From NCBI GenBank assembly GCA_963971425.1, contig OZ020517.1, positions 10,356,501 through 10,420,500 of the forward strand: a stretch of 64,000 nt of DNA, given 5' to 3'. Made by a program: the position numbers and the translations under genes. The notes beneath the pieces were generated by a model, which was not told where the DNA came from, searched no databases, and worked only from the letters and a program-made list of their open reading frames with translations. Positions 36,961-49,700 of this stretch are shown one piece after another; the first letter of the stretch is position 1, and each line of letters starts with the position of its first letter. The DNA is from Bryoerythrophyllum caledonicum (lineage: Eukaryota > Streptophyta > Bryopsida > Pottiales > Pottiaceae).

Positions 36961-38214
36961 AACTAATAATCTTCACTATTTTGCAACTCCTAGTTTCGGC
37001 CTCTTGTCAGATCCATTCCGAAAAACACAATTTAGTCTAGACCTTTGCAGTTAAGATGTATGTGGATACCTTCATAATCAACTCGAGTAAGTCTTGCAAA
37101 TCAATGAACTTACCTGCCAAGAGATCCCTCGCACGCGATGAGTTACCCTTCCACCGTAGCTGCGTTTGAATCGCTCCTTCTTTGTCTGCGACAACAACAT
37201 GAATATATCTACCACCGTTTAACCTCCACACCTCTTTCTTGCAAATCAACATCAACAAATTTCAAGTTCAAAACCCTATTCCTTGTTCAAAACCCTATTC
37301 CAATATCCAAGTCGAAACCTAATTTCAGAGCCCTTTTCATAATATTACCTTCTGTCAATTCTGAACTGTGACTACGTACAACCTTCCTGCTCCACTGAAA
37401 AAAACGACCAGACACAGAACTGCGAGCATCCTCCTACAACGCTCTCAACCACGACCTCAAACACCAACAAGTGCTTTGACCAAACCCTAAATCAACTGCC
37501 TAAGTCATTAAACTTGAGAATTAACAATCACACAAGCTAACAACGAAGGAAAGTATTGATCTATCACTTCAACTGTAAAAAAACACGACTCACAATGTAA
37601 TAGAGAGTCACCAACATTACTTGCAAACTTCTCCAAGCTTGAAAACGACACAAAACTGTAAACTTAAGTTACATCTTCATAGCTGCAAATGAAAACTACT
37701 CAATCTATGGATTTCTTTGACTTAACTTCTAAACAAAATGAGCTAAAAGTTTTAGGGTTATGTCATCAAGTAAAAGGAACATAAACTTCTTGTTACGACG
37801 TCTGGTTCTCATGGTATAATTTAGAGAGTAAACATCTTGTTGCAGTTATTGACTTTACATGTACTAACGTCTAGAAGATTAATAATCATGCACATTACCT
37901 GATTGTAAAGGAGGTTGTCTTGAGAATGGGTCTCCAGATGCCATGTCTGCTCCGAGTGATGTGCTGCGACTCTCGCTTCTACTTGGGGACCCATGTTCCA
38001 GTTGTCCTGGGCCCTGGACAATCGCGGGAATACTTTCAAGGTCTACATTATCCTCTTCACTCATTTTCTCAGTCTGAACATCATGATCGAAGAACTCTAA
38101 CACTTTCGCCGTCTCACCAATCTCTGCAATTCTAGCACTCTGCTTCTTTTCTCTCATCACTTTGTTCCTCACCATGGTCTTCCTATTACTGAAACAAAAC
38201 TTCTTCTTTGGCAT

Positions 38215-38837
38215 TCTCTCACTGCTACCAATGACTCATTACTTTTGCATCCTAGCCAGACCACTTAACCAATCCAGGCAAACGTATATGCCAGTAAACC
38301 ACATCACTACCAAAAGATAATTGACTCAGCGGCAATCAAGATTTCCAATACTAATCTTGTATTGCCACCACAGCCACCTCCTTAACTAATTAAATGATGA
38401 ACCCTCGGCAAGATTTCTATTACTTTGCATCCATCACCTTTAACTGAATTAGATAACCACAGTTCTTATTCAAACACATAGCCGTCTTTACAACACTTTA
38501 TTGGGCTTACGTCCAAGATGAATCGTATTTACTGTATTCTCCCAAACCGTCCAGCCCGCCAAAAAGGATCTAAATTCTTAATTTTGATCAATATCTGACG
38601 TTGTTCCCTTCTGATCCAAATTAAGAACATAGAGGGCATGACTCAATTAAATAACCGATGGCGCCATTGAGAGCCAAATATCAATTATCGCTCTAGTGAA
38701 TAGATGCATATTACCCTCCGTTTCTTACCACGTAATTTCCTTGACCTTCAGGCTCTCGAGTGAAACCTATATAAGCCTCCTCATTCTCTTGTTTCTTCCT
38801 CTTTAAACTCTGTTGTGTTAATGTTTTGGTTATCGTC
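38215..38837. promoter_or_regulatory. Shared upstream region of the divergent cargo and transposase genes
   Basis: 623 bp separates the two start codons. On the plus strand TATATAAG at 38768-38775 lies about 63 bp before the transposase ATG at 38838, a good TATA-box position. No equally clear TATA box is seen for the minus gene. Head-to-head placement allows both element genes to be expressed together. Confidence 0.6.
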
Positions 38838-41800
38838 ATGGCTACTATTGAGGATCATCTTGTCCAGAGTGTACTCATCCGAGGAGATGTCCAGGAAGTC
38901 CCTATCTCATTCGATCTATCTGAGGATGGATATGCTGTTGTAAAGTCTAGTCGACTAGCTTCACGATTTCAGCTAGCAGAGAGAGGCTTGCACATTGACA
39001 AGGATGTTCATTATAAGGAGAGTGGAGAGATTTCCCATACTATAGCTCAGATCTCTAGTATTTGTGAGGATTGCGAAGTGTGGTTGTTGAAATCAGGAGA
39101 GTACCGAGTGTATGGGACAAGGATTAGTGAATCTGGTACTCCATCTGTAATGTTGACGCCTAGACAACCCCCAACTGTTGCAGAGGTGACACCGCTCTTG
39201 TCTAAGGTGAAAATTGAAGCCCCTGAAGATACCATCCTTATTCTCAGTGACGACTCCGACATAGAGTGCTTCCCTAGTACCCCAATTAGCACATTTCCAA
39301 AGTCGGAGCCTAGTCCACGAATTCCGATTGCGACTCCTTCTGTTTCTGCAGGCCCTTCCCGAATCAAACCACCCTTTGCACCGTCTAGACTAGCTCCTGT
39401 TAGTATAGTGGAATGCCTCCGAAGTCTCAGCACTCGTCAAAGAGCTAGGTCGGTATTGAGTAAATTAGATTATACTGCCATGACAATAGAACAGGTGAAC
39501 GTTCTTCCTGTGACTTTTGACGGTGACCGGATCTTTGAGCTTCCCTCACTAGGAAACTGCACGCGATCGTCTAAGGCTGGTCTTTTGGAGGGGATGGACA
39601 AAGCATATGACGGTAATGCCTGGACCTGGACAGTTACGTCCCACATTAAATCCGAGCACGATCTCACGTTTAGAATGTCCTCTTGTTTGGGGAATCTCCA
39701 GTGCACCAATCCCACCTGCGACTACGTGAGTCAAATCCATCGCACTTCTTCCAGGAATGAAACTGAATGGGAGGGCACCGCGGACTCTCCCTTTAATCCT
39801 GGTTGTGACCCCCCTCTTAACTCCACTGTTGTTTGTTCGGTCTGTCGGACCCCTCCTTCTTGCTTAAGAACGTGTCCCGCTAAAATTTACTATGTCCTTG
39901 GCCAGAGTCATCAGAGTCGAGCTTGTGTCCATCTGGGATTCCACAGTCATTTGGTTAGGACGGGAATTTGCAGGGAATCAGCACACATACTGAAGACTCG
40001 CATCGCAGAGCAGGTTGAGAGGACACCTACTACAACAAACTCGTCCATTGTCCTAGAGGCGAGCAAGGACTATCTTGGAGAGTTACTTCTCTGCCCTGAT
40101 GGTGTTACAAAGAAGACGTTGAGTTTTGTTGAACTTGTCCCACTCCTAGACAAATTCAAGCAGATGTCCTCTCCTAGTATCTGGAACGAGGTGACTACTT
40201 TTAGGCACCTCCGCCGTTACGGTGAACAGGATAGCATCACCAAGCTCAGAGGTTCTAACAACTGGGCCTTTGTACAGGAAAACCGCTTTCCGGGGCAAGG
40301 TAAAGAAGATGACAAGGTATTCATATTCAAGATGTCAGAATTGGGACCAGCGAGTGGCGTCGACCTGGTGAATCGAATGCAGCCTGGAGGTGATTTGGAG
40401 GAGTCGTGGATGATGTTTGACCACGTCAAGCGCCACAAGACATGGACTACGATGGCATGTCATGTGTACGACTCCACGTACTGTCGAGTGATGACAATCG
40501 TTGTGTGCGACATGATGTCCGAAGACGCCAATGCCCAAGTGCTATTTTGGAAGAATCTCAACGCAGTTGCTGCTCGTCACGACGTTGAAAATCCCAATTT
40601 CAAGGGATTCATGGCTGACAGCGCCCAATCGAACTGGATTGCAGTGCGTATAGTTTATGGGAATGGCGACAAGACGGTCCCCATGCCAAACCGAGAACGC
40701 ACGTGCCTTTTCCATTGGGTCCAATCTTTGGAAAAACACACACATGCTGATATCAGGGCAGACCTACGCGATCAACACAAGCGGCTCTGCAAACAATGTA
40801 AGGACTCTAAGTCGATAGAAGAGGCTGAAACAAAGTACCTTGCAATCCGCTCATGGTGGTTATCATCAGGAGCAGCAACAGAGGAGGGCCTCCCACGTCT
40901 TGATTTGTGGTTGGCGTTCTGGCATTTTCGATATAGACAATGGGGGGGCTTTATGGAACTCGTAAGTCTTCTGCACTAGTTATTCACCTTCATTTATTTT
41001 TTTCATCCTTACTCTTTTTCTATGATCATAAATACCCAGTGTACCCTTTTATGAAAGTGGTGCTAACAGCACCACCTCCAAGGTGGTCATTGTAAGAGTG
41101 TATGGTGACAAACCTTGACGGGTGCAGCTGGTTGAGTTTCCAAACAATGTTCACTTGTACGCCATGTCACATAATTATTAGTTGGAGCTAACATCTTGTC
41201 GTCTTCGCAGAATATGTCCCTATCCGAGTTGGCGGAGATGCCTTCTTGCAATCTTGCCGAAACCATCCACAACAAGTGGTTGCAATAATCAGGCAAGAGA
41301 GGCAATGATTTGTATGTGGCAACCGTCGATGACATGGTACATGCCTTCATGCAAGTTATTGGGTACTATCAATTTCTAAAGGGTGAGAAGGCCGGGACCG
41401 GACCAACCAAGGAAGAACTTCGACTACGTACCGCCCAACGTACAGTAGAGCGTTCTGGAAATGCAAAAGTTCTCCACGCCGCCCTTGCCAACATGCCTGG
41501 CGCTGCCACCTTCTGTACTCGTGAACCTCATCTTGAAGGTGAGGAAGTCTTCCTTTCTCTAAAACGAAAGGCTGACCTTCCTCCAGGTTCAGAATTCGAC
41601 TCCCACCGACCTGATAAGATTAGTGTATCACGGCCTCGGGTCAGAACACGACAGAGTAATCGCAAAATAGTGGACCTGACCAAGGAGGACTGCCCCCAGG
41701 AGTTGGATGCAGTGCCAGAGGTTGAAGACAACGTCCCGTCCAAGACTCCACCTTCTTCGCCTCCAATTCAGCATGTCAAAGCAGTTCAGAAGACCGTCTG

Positions 41801-42661
41801 CAATGAAAGGCAGTGGCATATCGCTAGACTCCACAGTCGATCTGCAAAAAAATGTTTTGCTCAACAAGCGCAAACAAATAAGAAATGCGTTGCCATGATC
41901 ATCCAAGATGGTAAGCCACCGCCGCCCCTACGTACATTGGTATCATGGATAATTTCAGGAAGGCTAGGGAAGAGATAATGCAATTTTTCTTTTGCAACGA
42001 CGACATTGAGCGATGTGTGAAGGGCACAAGACGGAGGTGGGTAATGACCAGGCCACAAGTACCAGACGTGTGGCCTATCAAGATGGGAACCACCCTCACA
42101 AAGAAGGAGATTCTAGCCTTGGAGAATGCGGGTTTTTGCCTAGCTAAACACGTGGAGCTTTCCCCTCGAAAGCTTTTTGTTGACGAAGTCGCCTCCCTGG
42201 ACCTCAAGGCCTATCCTACTCCTCCCAACCCTGACGAGCACCCTAAGAAGAGGTACGGTAAAAATATCCGCAGGAACGCCAATGCACCTACTACTAAGCA
42301 ACTCAACAGTTGCGCTTCTGCATTGTCTGTTGTTGATAAGATTTGTAGGATTCGTATGGTTCCCCCTAACATATTGGGTTGCATTGTCACCTTCGAGTCC
42401 AAATCCATTTCACAAGTATCAAAGTATTTGGTTACCATTGGACAGTTTCCAAGCTGCGAGTGTTCGGCGTTTACAGAGATGTCGAAGAAGTCACTTGGCA
42501 AACGTGGGGCGTGGACATACTGTAAGCACTTATACTACATCCTCAACATTATTTGTGGACTAGATCCGGAGGTAGATGTCTTCATCCACAGTCCTAGTTT
42601 TAGCTGGTACGAGATTATGCGGATTCTCCAAGTTCTGCTTCTAAAACATTATGGTCCTTAG
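38838..42661 (+). pseudogene. MULE-type transposase with GCM-like and SWIM zinc fingers, interrupted
   Basis: Exon A is 38838-40961 (708 codons), exon B 41211-41910, exon C about 41950-42661. A GCM/FLYWCH-like zinc region (CLGNLQCTNPTCDY...CSVC) lies near residue 295. The RNase H-like core follows: FDHVKRHKTW (first Asp), CDMMSED with Glu, GFMADSAQSNW (second Asp) and the C-x-x-H of CLFHW. A SWIM finger (CEC...CKH) lies near 42455-42530. These are in the usual MURA/FAR1-related order. Lesions: TAA at 41286-41288 in exon B where the frame otherwise continues (WLQ-stop-SGKRGNDLY), and an exon B/C junction off by one base with the obvious GT-AG sites. The ATG at 38838 is chosen over the out-of-frame ATG at 38821. 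It would excise and integrate elements bearing the TGAGCC-rich TIRs (inferred). Confidence 0.8.
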
Positions 42662-43430
42662 TAATCTCAAGTGTATCAGAACTTTACAATGTACTACTGC
42701 TCATTTATGAGAATGTTGTGAGACTACAAGGGCCACAGCAAGTGAGTTTTAAATAACATACCTCACTACCCTAAACCCTGCATGCACCATTTGATGATGG
42801 AATATACTTCCCCGCTACATTACACCCAATGCCCTCATCTATATCACTTTCTCTTGTCCATCCACGCCCTAAATCCTCAACCCTAAATCCCACCCATACC
42901 TACTTCTTATTCTAAATTCTCCTTCTCCCTATTTATCCCTATTCTAGACTCTCCATTTTCCTACTAATCTCAAAGTCTCTCTCCAGCAATCTCTAGACCT
43001 GCTTATCCGTGTCCATGAAATATCCTCATCGTAATTTCCCTTATCCTCAATTCTCTCCATCCTGAACTTTCCGATTGTCTTTTTGTCTTATCCAGAACTC
43101 TCAATAATTCTCCGCGACCATAGAATATTCCTCTCCAAAATTGTCCTTAAACTAGACAAGCCCATCTCCTTAATTGTCTCTTTCGAGACCACTCCCTCAC
43201 CGTGATCATCCACATCCGGACCTCTCCTTCTCCCTAATGATATATAAACCTAAAACCTTTAGTTCTGTACGTGCAAATGTATAGAGTGTTCCATCGTAAA
43301 TTTTTACAAAAATAACTATAAGCATTGAAACTTTTGCTATTTAATCCACGGTAATAGGTCCAAGTTTTATATTAAAATTTGAAATATCTTCATCGAAAAT
43401 TATTATCTTTTACTTTTTTCTCTAACTTTT
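42662..43430. other. Non-coding right arm of the MULE
   Basis: No gene is visible. 42780-43240 is pyrimidine-rich (CTCTCC/ATCCTC words), resembling the low-complexity stretch at 36.5-37.0 kb. The remainder is AT-rich up to the right TIR. Confidence 0.6.
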
Positions 43431-43502
43431 TGGCTTTGGGCTCACGTCCAAAGGCTCACGGCTCACGGCTCACGGCTCAAGGCACGCAAAATAGCTTTCC
43501 CC
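43430..43502 (-). repeat. Right TIR of the MULE with TGAGCCG heptamers
   Basis: Read on the minus strand it starts GGGGAAAGCTATTTTGCGTG, then CCTTGAGCCGTGAGCCGTGAGCC..., matching the left TIR apart from a short indel near the tip and the A/G difference in the heptamer. Confidence 0.88.
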
Positions 43503-43511
43503 GATTAATGG
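43503..43511. repeat. Right target-site duplication of the MULE (GATTAATGG)
   Basis: Identical to 23792-23800. Confidence 0.9.
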
Positions 43512-46029
43512 GAACAGATATGATACTATATATGTGTATTTCTCTCCTTTGATTTATAATAAATGTGTTTTGATTTGTGTTTATATTGATTAGAATTATC
43601 CTAATATTGAATTGTCGAATTATAATTATTTATATATATATATATATATCTATATATATATATATTCGTGCATAATATGACTAAGTGGCTCCAACGTCAT
43701 TTCTTTATATGAAATTTAGAACATTATATCGTGTATATTAACATTAATGGTCACGAGATAATATATTATGTAGTTGACAATTAGTTGATATTTCACTATC
43801 GCTTTAAAGTATGCTTGAGTTTAATGTTGAAAGAAATTCAAAATATTTAAATTTGATGTTTCTTGAAATATTGTATATTTCAAATAGTTTTTGTATTGAG
43901 TTCTTTATTAATATGTAGGGAAGTATGATTTTATTTGTAAAGGTGAGGGATATAAATGGATGGAGTTGGTTTCAAGTGCACCGAAGTCATCAAGCAAGGG
44001 GTGCAATCCGCCCATGGTTGCTCGGGGCCTTGTCTTCAAAGGATTAAACTTATATATAAAGCAAGGTTAATCTACTATGAGTCTTAATCTCTTTTCTTAT
44101 TTGTAATGATTAAAATTAGTTCTAAATAGTTTTGAATATGTTTAATCAATTCAGTGAATAGAAAACAGCTAGAATTATGGTACAATATGACTTCTAAGGG
44201 TAGGGAAGGTAGCAAAAAACACTTATCAAGTTTAGTTTAATTCCTAAAGATCAAAAGTCTTGAGGTGAGCTTTTAGTGATTTTGGGTAGCTTACACTAAT
44301 GTCAATTTAGATAATTGATTTTTACATTTAAATTGGAGATATGGGTTAGTAGTAGCTTTGTAGGGGAATTATTCTGAAAACAAACACATAAAACTAAGAT
44401 GACAAGGTTTTGAACTTCAAATAGAGACAACGCATATGACATGCAGGGTATTACAGAGCTTTCCTTAAGTAAATGGCTACATTCTATATCCTTGGTCATT
44501 GGAAGTCCATTCTTTTATCCTGAACGCCTCTATCACTCACGATTTTTAGCGTGCAATGACTTTCATAGATTTGTAAATTTATGCACTGTCTAGTCATTAC
44601 CTTAATGTTGGCTTTGCCACAATTAAAAAATCATATTGCATTCTTCAAATGCATGTGGTTTACAATCCTTGCGGTCAATTTTACAAAAAAAATTAGTGTG
44701 TTTTTGTAGTATTTCACTTGGAGATCCCAAGGTCAAAATAGTAAAAAAAATATTTCAATTGGTTTTGCAATGACTCGTCTTAGATAAACAATCATTGGGT
44801 CCTTGAGTGAACATAGTCTTGCTTCTTAAAGTTTAAAAACCACCAATCTTTTTCACCAATGTGATAGACTTTAAGAATAAGAAAATTGTAAACTAATAAA
44901 TTAAGAATAAAGACATTGATAGATATCAAGAATAAATAAATTATATTGCAACAAATTAAACATTTAGTATCATAAAATGAATCAAATTGTCTCTTATTAA
45001 AACTTTGCTTAACATTACAAATATCTCTAGCAAAACATGTATTGTATAAAATCAATATTTAAATGTGTTTTATGTTCAAAGCATCTAAAATTGCACTATG
45101 TAAGTCAGTAATTGAATTATATATTGATTTTGATTTTAGAATTTCTTTTTAAATGGATAATACTAATTTCTTATACTAATAAGGTAAATACCTAAAAAAT
45201 TTCCATACAATATATTTAATCATGTTGATTTATTTGGAATATATGAAGTTATTTACTTCATAAAATTAATTGGACCTAAAAATACTATAGAATGGTGTAA
45301 AGAACCTAATGAAGATTTACATCTTAGAACAATATGTTTTTTGAAATCTTATGATTTCAAACTATTTACAATGTTTTAGATATTGTAGCTAAAATGATAG
45401 TTTTAGTATTACCAGTCAAATTGAACATATTTATTTATTAAACATTATTCTTATTTGAATTTACTTCATGAACTTTTCATTGATCAAAACATATCTAAAG
45501 AATATTTAAAACATTATATTATGATGTATACATTCACAAAAATAGATTTAAAATCATAGAAGTGACAATTTGTCATATGTTTAGTCTTCTCAAGTGTTTT
45601 TCATTTCTATTGGTTAGATTTTTTCATTTGTTTATTATGCTTTACAAAAATGATACATTCAAAAATATATGTTGTTAACATGGATTTGAAAAATAGTTGT
45701 ACATGTTTCATTATTTGAAATATATTGGAATGATCGATGATATTGTCTTGAAAAGTATAATGTATTTGATGGCATGAAACATTATTTGAAATTTTGTATG
45801 GTTTAAAACATATATATGTGTTCAAAAATTGATGTATCTAATAATAAAATCCAAAGTAACATTTTTCAACCTAATAATATTTCATAATCTTACCACTTCA
45901 TATGGTTATTGAAACTAATATAACTAACATCTTAGTCCATTATATTAACTTTTGTGATAGGTTCACGATTACCAAAACACTTGAATATTTTAAAGCTTGA
46001 TGCTTTTTATCATAAATGTGGTATAGAAC
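43512..46029. other. AT-rich spacer between the two large elements
   Basis: No gene is supported. A TATATA microsatellite lies at about 43634-43665. The rest is AT-rich with only short chance ORFs. Confidence 0.6.
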
Positions 46030-46033
46030 TATG

Positions 46034-46078
46034 AACACGCAATTAAGCAATTATGCACTTAGCCAAGTGCACTGGTTG
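46034..46078 (+). repeat. Left TIR of the 13.4-kb element
   Basis: AACACGCAATTAAGCAATTA, then TGCACTTAGCCAAGTGCACT. The end of this TIR contains its own small inverted repeat, TGCACTTAGCCAAGTGCA, a potential hairpin. Confidence 0.85.
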
Positions 46079-46709
46079 CTGGTAGAAAGCCGCAAGTTCT
46101 TTGCTCATAACTTTTTTTTAAATCAAAATTTGGCAAAAGTTTAGTATGTTTTTTGTCAAAAAATTTTGGTGTTTGTCGTGTCATACCTTGGCATCTTCAT
46201 GTTCATATCAATAATATATTTTTTACATTTGCTACCTTTTTTGAGAAAATATATGATTTCTAATCTAGTTTACAAATCCTGCTACAAAATTATAATCATG
46301 TGCCCAAAGAGATTATCAATTTTTTATGAGTTATTATAGGATTTTAGAGTAGAGCACTACAAATACAATGTGTAAGAGATACAAAAATATATATGCAAGT
46401 TCCTAAGACAAAGTAAAGTACCTCGCTGTATTTTATAATGCAAAAACATACATAATCAAGCAATTCCACACTATTGCTGAGGAATTCTAAAATCAAACAT
46501 ATCATATGGACCACCCAATATATAAATATATACCACCCATCGAACGATAGATACATCTCAAACTGCATTATACTAACGTACTTGCCACCTAAACTGCGTG
46601 CATGCTCTACTATAGTATATCGCTCCAGGGCTCAGAGCTCATCTTCTGGCGGAACGACTCCCTCCACGTGTCCAATGGCGCTACCTACCATAGCGGACAG
46701 TTCATCATC

Positions 46710-49700
46710 CTACACTAGACGATCTCTTTCATCTTCAATACCAATGGACGCACACTCAACAAATCGGCCATTGCCAGGAACACCCTCCCGCGCATGCCTT
46801 ACCCTATCATCATTGTAGAAAAAGCCATCTTCTGGATTGAAAGACATCTCTCGCTCTAACGAGAAGGCCCCCTGAAATGCAATGATGTCCTCGGATATGC
46901 TAGATATTGGAACGGAAGGCAAACATGGTCCAGTATCACTCTGAGTACCTCCGCACGTCTCTTGTGTCTCCGATACAGGCTCTGATTGAGAAGGCATGGA
47001 AGGCTGTGGAATCCTCCTCTGCACCGAAAAAAATTCACATGAATCCAATCCTTCTTCCTCCATCTCCAACCTAGGACCATCAAATGTACGCCCCCTCCCT
47101 GCCCCTGCCGCCAAACCAACATCCACTACACCGGTATCTTGCATCCTCTCTGTAGGTGTTGCAGACGTCTCCCCTAAAGTATCTCCCACCGCCCGCTACG
47201 TTGATGGAATCCTCTCTCCTGGAGGAGACTGGTTCACTCCATCTTCATCGGCGTCTGAACCACTGCGAGATGAGAAATCTTTAGTGGTACCTGAACGTGA
47301 CAATCTCTCATGTAAACCACCTCCATCCTCATTGTCGTCTTCATTCCTCACTCCACCAACCGCCTCTTCGGTCTCAGGTACGATGTTGCAACCAGTACTT
47401 GTTCCACCAGTCCTGACTAACAGTTGTCCTTGGAAATTGTCGGACAACTCATTGTACAGAAATGAAACTCTATCTGTACAATCGTCAATGATGAAAATCT
47501 CAGATCCCTGGAAATCTTCTTCAAGGATCGTGGGAATGGCCGTAGATATGTTACACGCCACTAAACCCCAACCACGAGGCAAGTATGAGCCCACTAGTCT
47601 TGCCAGCTCTGATGGAGATCTCTCAAGTGAATCAACTTCAGAGGATTGGCGTGCCTCACTCCAGTGATCCAAGAAAACAAGAGGAAGTGGAACGTCTCCA
47701 GAAACATAGTTCAGGCCAGGAGATGTATCCACTAGGTGCTGCATACAAATCACAACATCGCTAATCGGTTGTATTACTTGCTCTAGACGCCCATTCTCTG
47801 TAAAATCGAGAGCATAGGGATTAACAGAGTTGGGATCAAATGCCCAACATCCACGTCGCATAGTACATCCCTCTGGAAGCTTCACCTTCGAAAAAAACTC
47901 TTCGTTCACATACACGGCCGCTAGTAACAAGAAGATGACGTTCCATCGTTCAATATTTGCCATCCATAATGCCAGCTGTGCAAAAACTGCGGATAACTGG
48001 GCATCTCCCCAATGACCATCTCCATGCCTCCCACCGCCACGTCGACAATCAATCACCCACAAACATGGTTTCCCCAACTCTAAATAGTCGATGCGGAATA
48101 ACCCTCTTCTACACCGAACCGGAAGAAGATTCTCTCTGTCGCTCTGGCCTGACCTCTTAACTTCCATTTGTCATTCCCAATTAGCAGTAGCCTGTCCTCC
48201 GACATCCACGGACAGTCCAATGTATCCACGCCCCCCTGCTGCAATGTCACCATAATGAAACCTGATGGAAGGGGAGATGAGGTAGCCGATGTCTTCCAGC
48301 TTAGACACCTTCTCCCACACAGGAGCAGTCCAAGCTTTTTTGTGGCAGCATTCAAAAGCTTCCCAAAGGTATCAAGTTGTGCGTTACTCCTCGGAAAATA
48401 CTTCCCTACACGGATACGGAAGAACTCCTCCATGGAGTCAGGTGTACTTTCCTTGTTCTCCACCATCAACCAACGGATGGAATTGATCACAGCTTCTCGT
48501 CTCTGATATCGGTCACAAACACTGGCAATCGTACGAGGATGTGGGTTCTTGTCTTTTACACCATCAAAGTAGTATGCTTGACGAGGTCTTACTCCATCCT
48601 CCGTCACCGGCTTCGCTGCAGCAGACTTTGCCAACCGAAGATAATATGAAATCGGAACCCTACCTAACGGCCTCAACTAATTCTAGGTTATCTCCTTTCT
48701 TGTTGGTCGTACGTCCACATTTGGATCCAGCTCTTTCTTCCCCGCCATGTCCTTCCACTCGTCCTCCTCCTCCTTGCTGTAAAAGAGAATGCCGTCTTCG
48801 TAGTCCTTGCATACTTGAATGATAGCTTCGAAGCAATCATTGCTCGGATTCCATGCATGATTGATCAAATCCTCCATGTTTTTGGCCAACCTCTTCACCG
48901 TGACAACCCCATCCCCCTTGGGCAACTTATGCACTGCACTTGCCGCACTCACCAAAGCAACTGCCCTGCGTGCATTGTCCGCACGTAGTGTGCTATCAGG
49001 CCTCCCGTATAGATCCCAAATCTGACGGATCTTCCTCAAATCCTCCTCCACGGTAGAATATGAATGTCTCTGGAACTCTGCCACATTGATCCGCGCAGAC
49101 TTCTCAATGTAAAAGCGACGATCATCATACACCACAAAAGAGGCCTCCCGCCGCTCAAACGTGTCCAGATACTCGTTTAAAGGCATAGTATCATCTCTCC
49201 ACTGCTGCTGTGCAAACCTACAAGCTGCTACTATGTGTTGTCCATCCACCGGTTCCCAAATGATATGATCTTGAAGCCAAGAATACTGGGATCCCATAGC
49301 ACCCTGTGCAGAAGCACTCCCGTGTGCAATGAACATGCGCTCAAACTCTCGTGCAGTACCTACCAACGGAAATGGCAGCTCTTCCTTCTCAACGACACCA
49401 TCATCGGTGGTAGTATGCACAATGTATCTGATCGGTCGAAGTACCAATCTGCTCACCCGAGTCGTGGATTCTGGGGTCTCGTAAGCGGTTGAATACTTCT
49501 ATGACCCTCTTCTGTGATAAAACCCGGTGGTTGGTTTCCGGATTTTCCACAGAGACGATGCGGTCTATGTGTGCCTTAAACACAAAATTCCCCCACACTG
49601 ATCCTTTCGCAATCTCCTCCGGTGTAGGCACCGGTGCTTTTAAATTCATTGGAGTTGGAAGATCTTGTGGTATCTCCGCATTGTCTTCAAAATCCTCTGG

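Larger units (their letters stand above)
28419..38214 (-). pseudogene. ParB-like / N6-N4 DNA methyltransferase-like fusion gene, 11 exons, cargo of the MULE
   Basis: Exons (minus): 38214-37899, 37185-37114, 33314-33240, 33171-32541, 32460-32265, 31408-30990, 30904-29870, 29793-29446, 29349-29082, 28998-28797, 28635-28419; about 1258 residues. It starts MPKKKFCFSNR (basic, NLS-like), then an acidic region. ParB/Srx-like domain at about 235-345 with YVWDGNHRLKAW. Lysine-rich helical middle and an Ala/Lys/Glu coiled coil (KKKKAAKEEVARKL). C-terminal methyltransferase-like domain: GDFPD where DPPY is expected, then GCILAFAPE, PCEKDTVVLRMLIVALTKPG, motif I LVLDAFASTGNS and motif II-like HIVALEQDND. 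This order (IV before I) is that of beta-class amino-methyltransferases. Lesions: TAG at 32789-32791 inside the ParB-like domain, and an exon 6/7 junction that is out of phase with the best GT-AG sites. Every other junction is in phase, so the model is probably right. Catalysis is uncertain because motif IV is altered. Confidence 0.72.
23801..43502. mobile_element. 19.7-kb Mutator-like element (MULE) with ParB-methyltransferase cargo
   Basis: The left end reads GGGACGAAGCTATTTTGCGT. The right end read inward reads GGGGAAAGCTATTTTGCGTG. Both continue as GCCTTGAGCC and heptamer repeats, and both are bounded by the 9-bp duplication GATTAATGG. Inside, divergent from a 0.6-kb shared upstream region, are a MULE-type transposase gene (+, 38838-42661) and an 11-exon ParB-methyltransferase gene (-, 28419-38214). 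The rest is non-coding: 4.5 kb at the left, 0.8 kb at the right, and large introns filled with tandem repeats, hairpins and 5S-derived units. Matching TIRs and an exact duplication mean the whole unit moved as one piece. Stops in both genes suggest that this copy is no longer autonomous. Confidence 0.9.
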
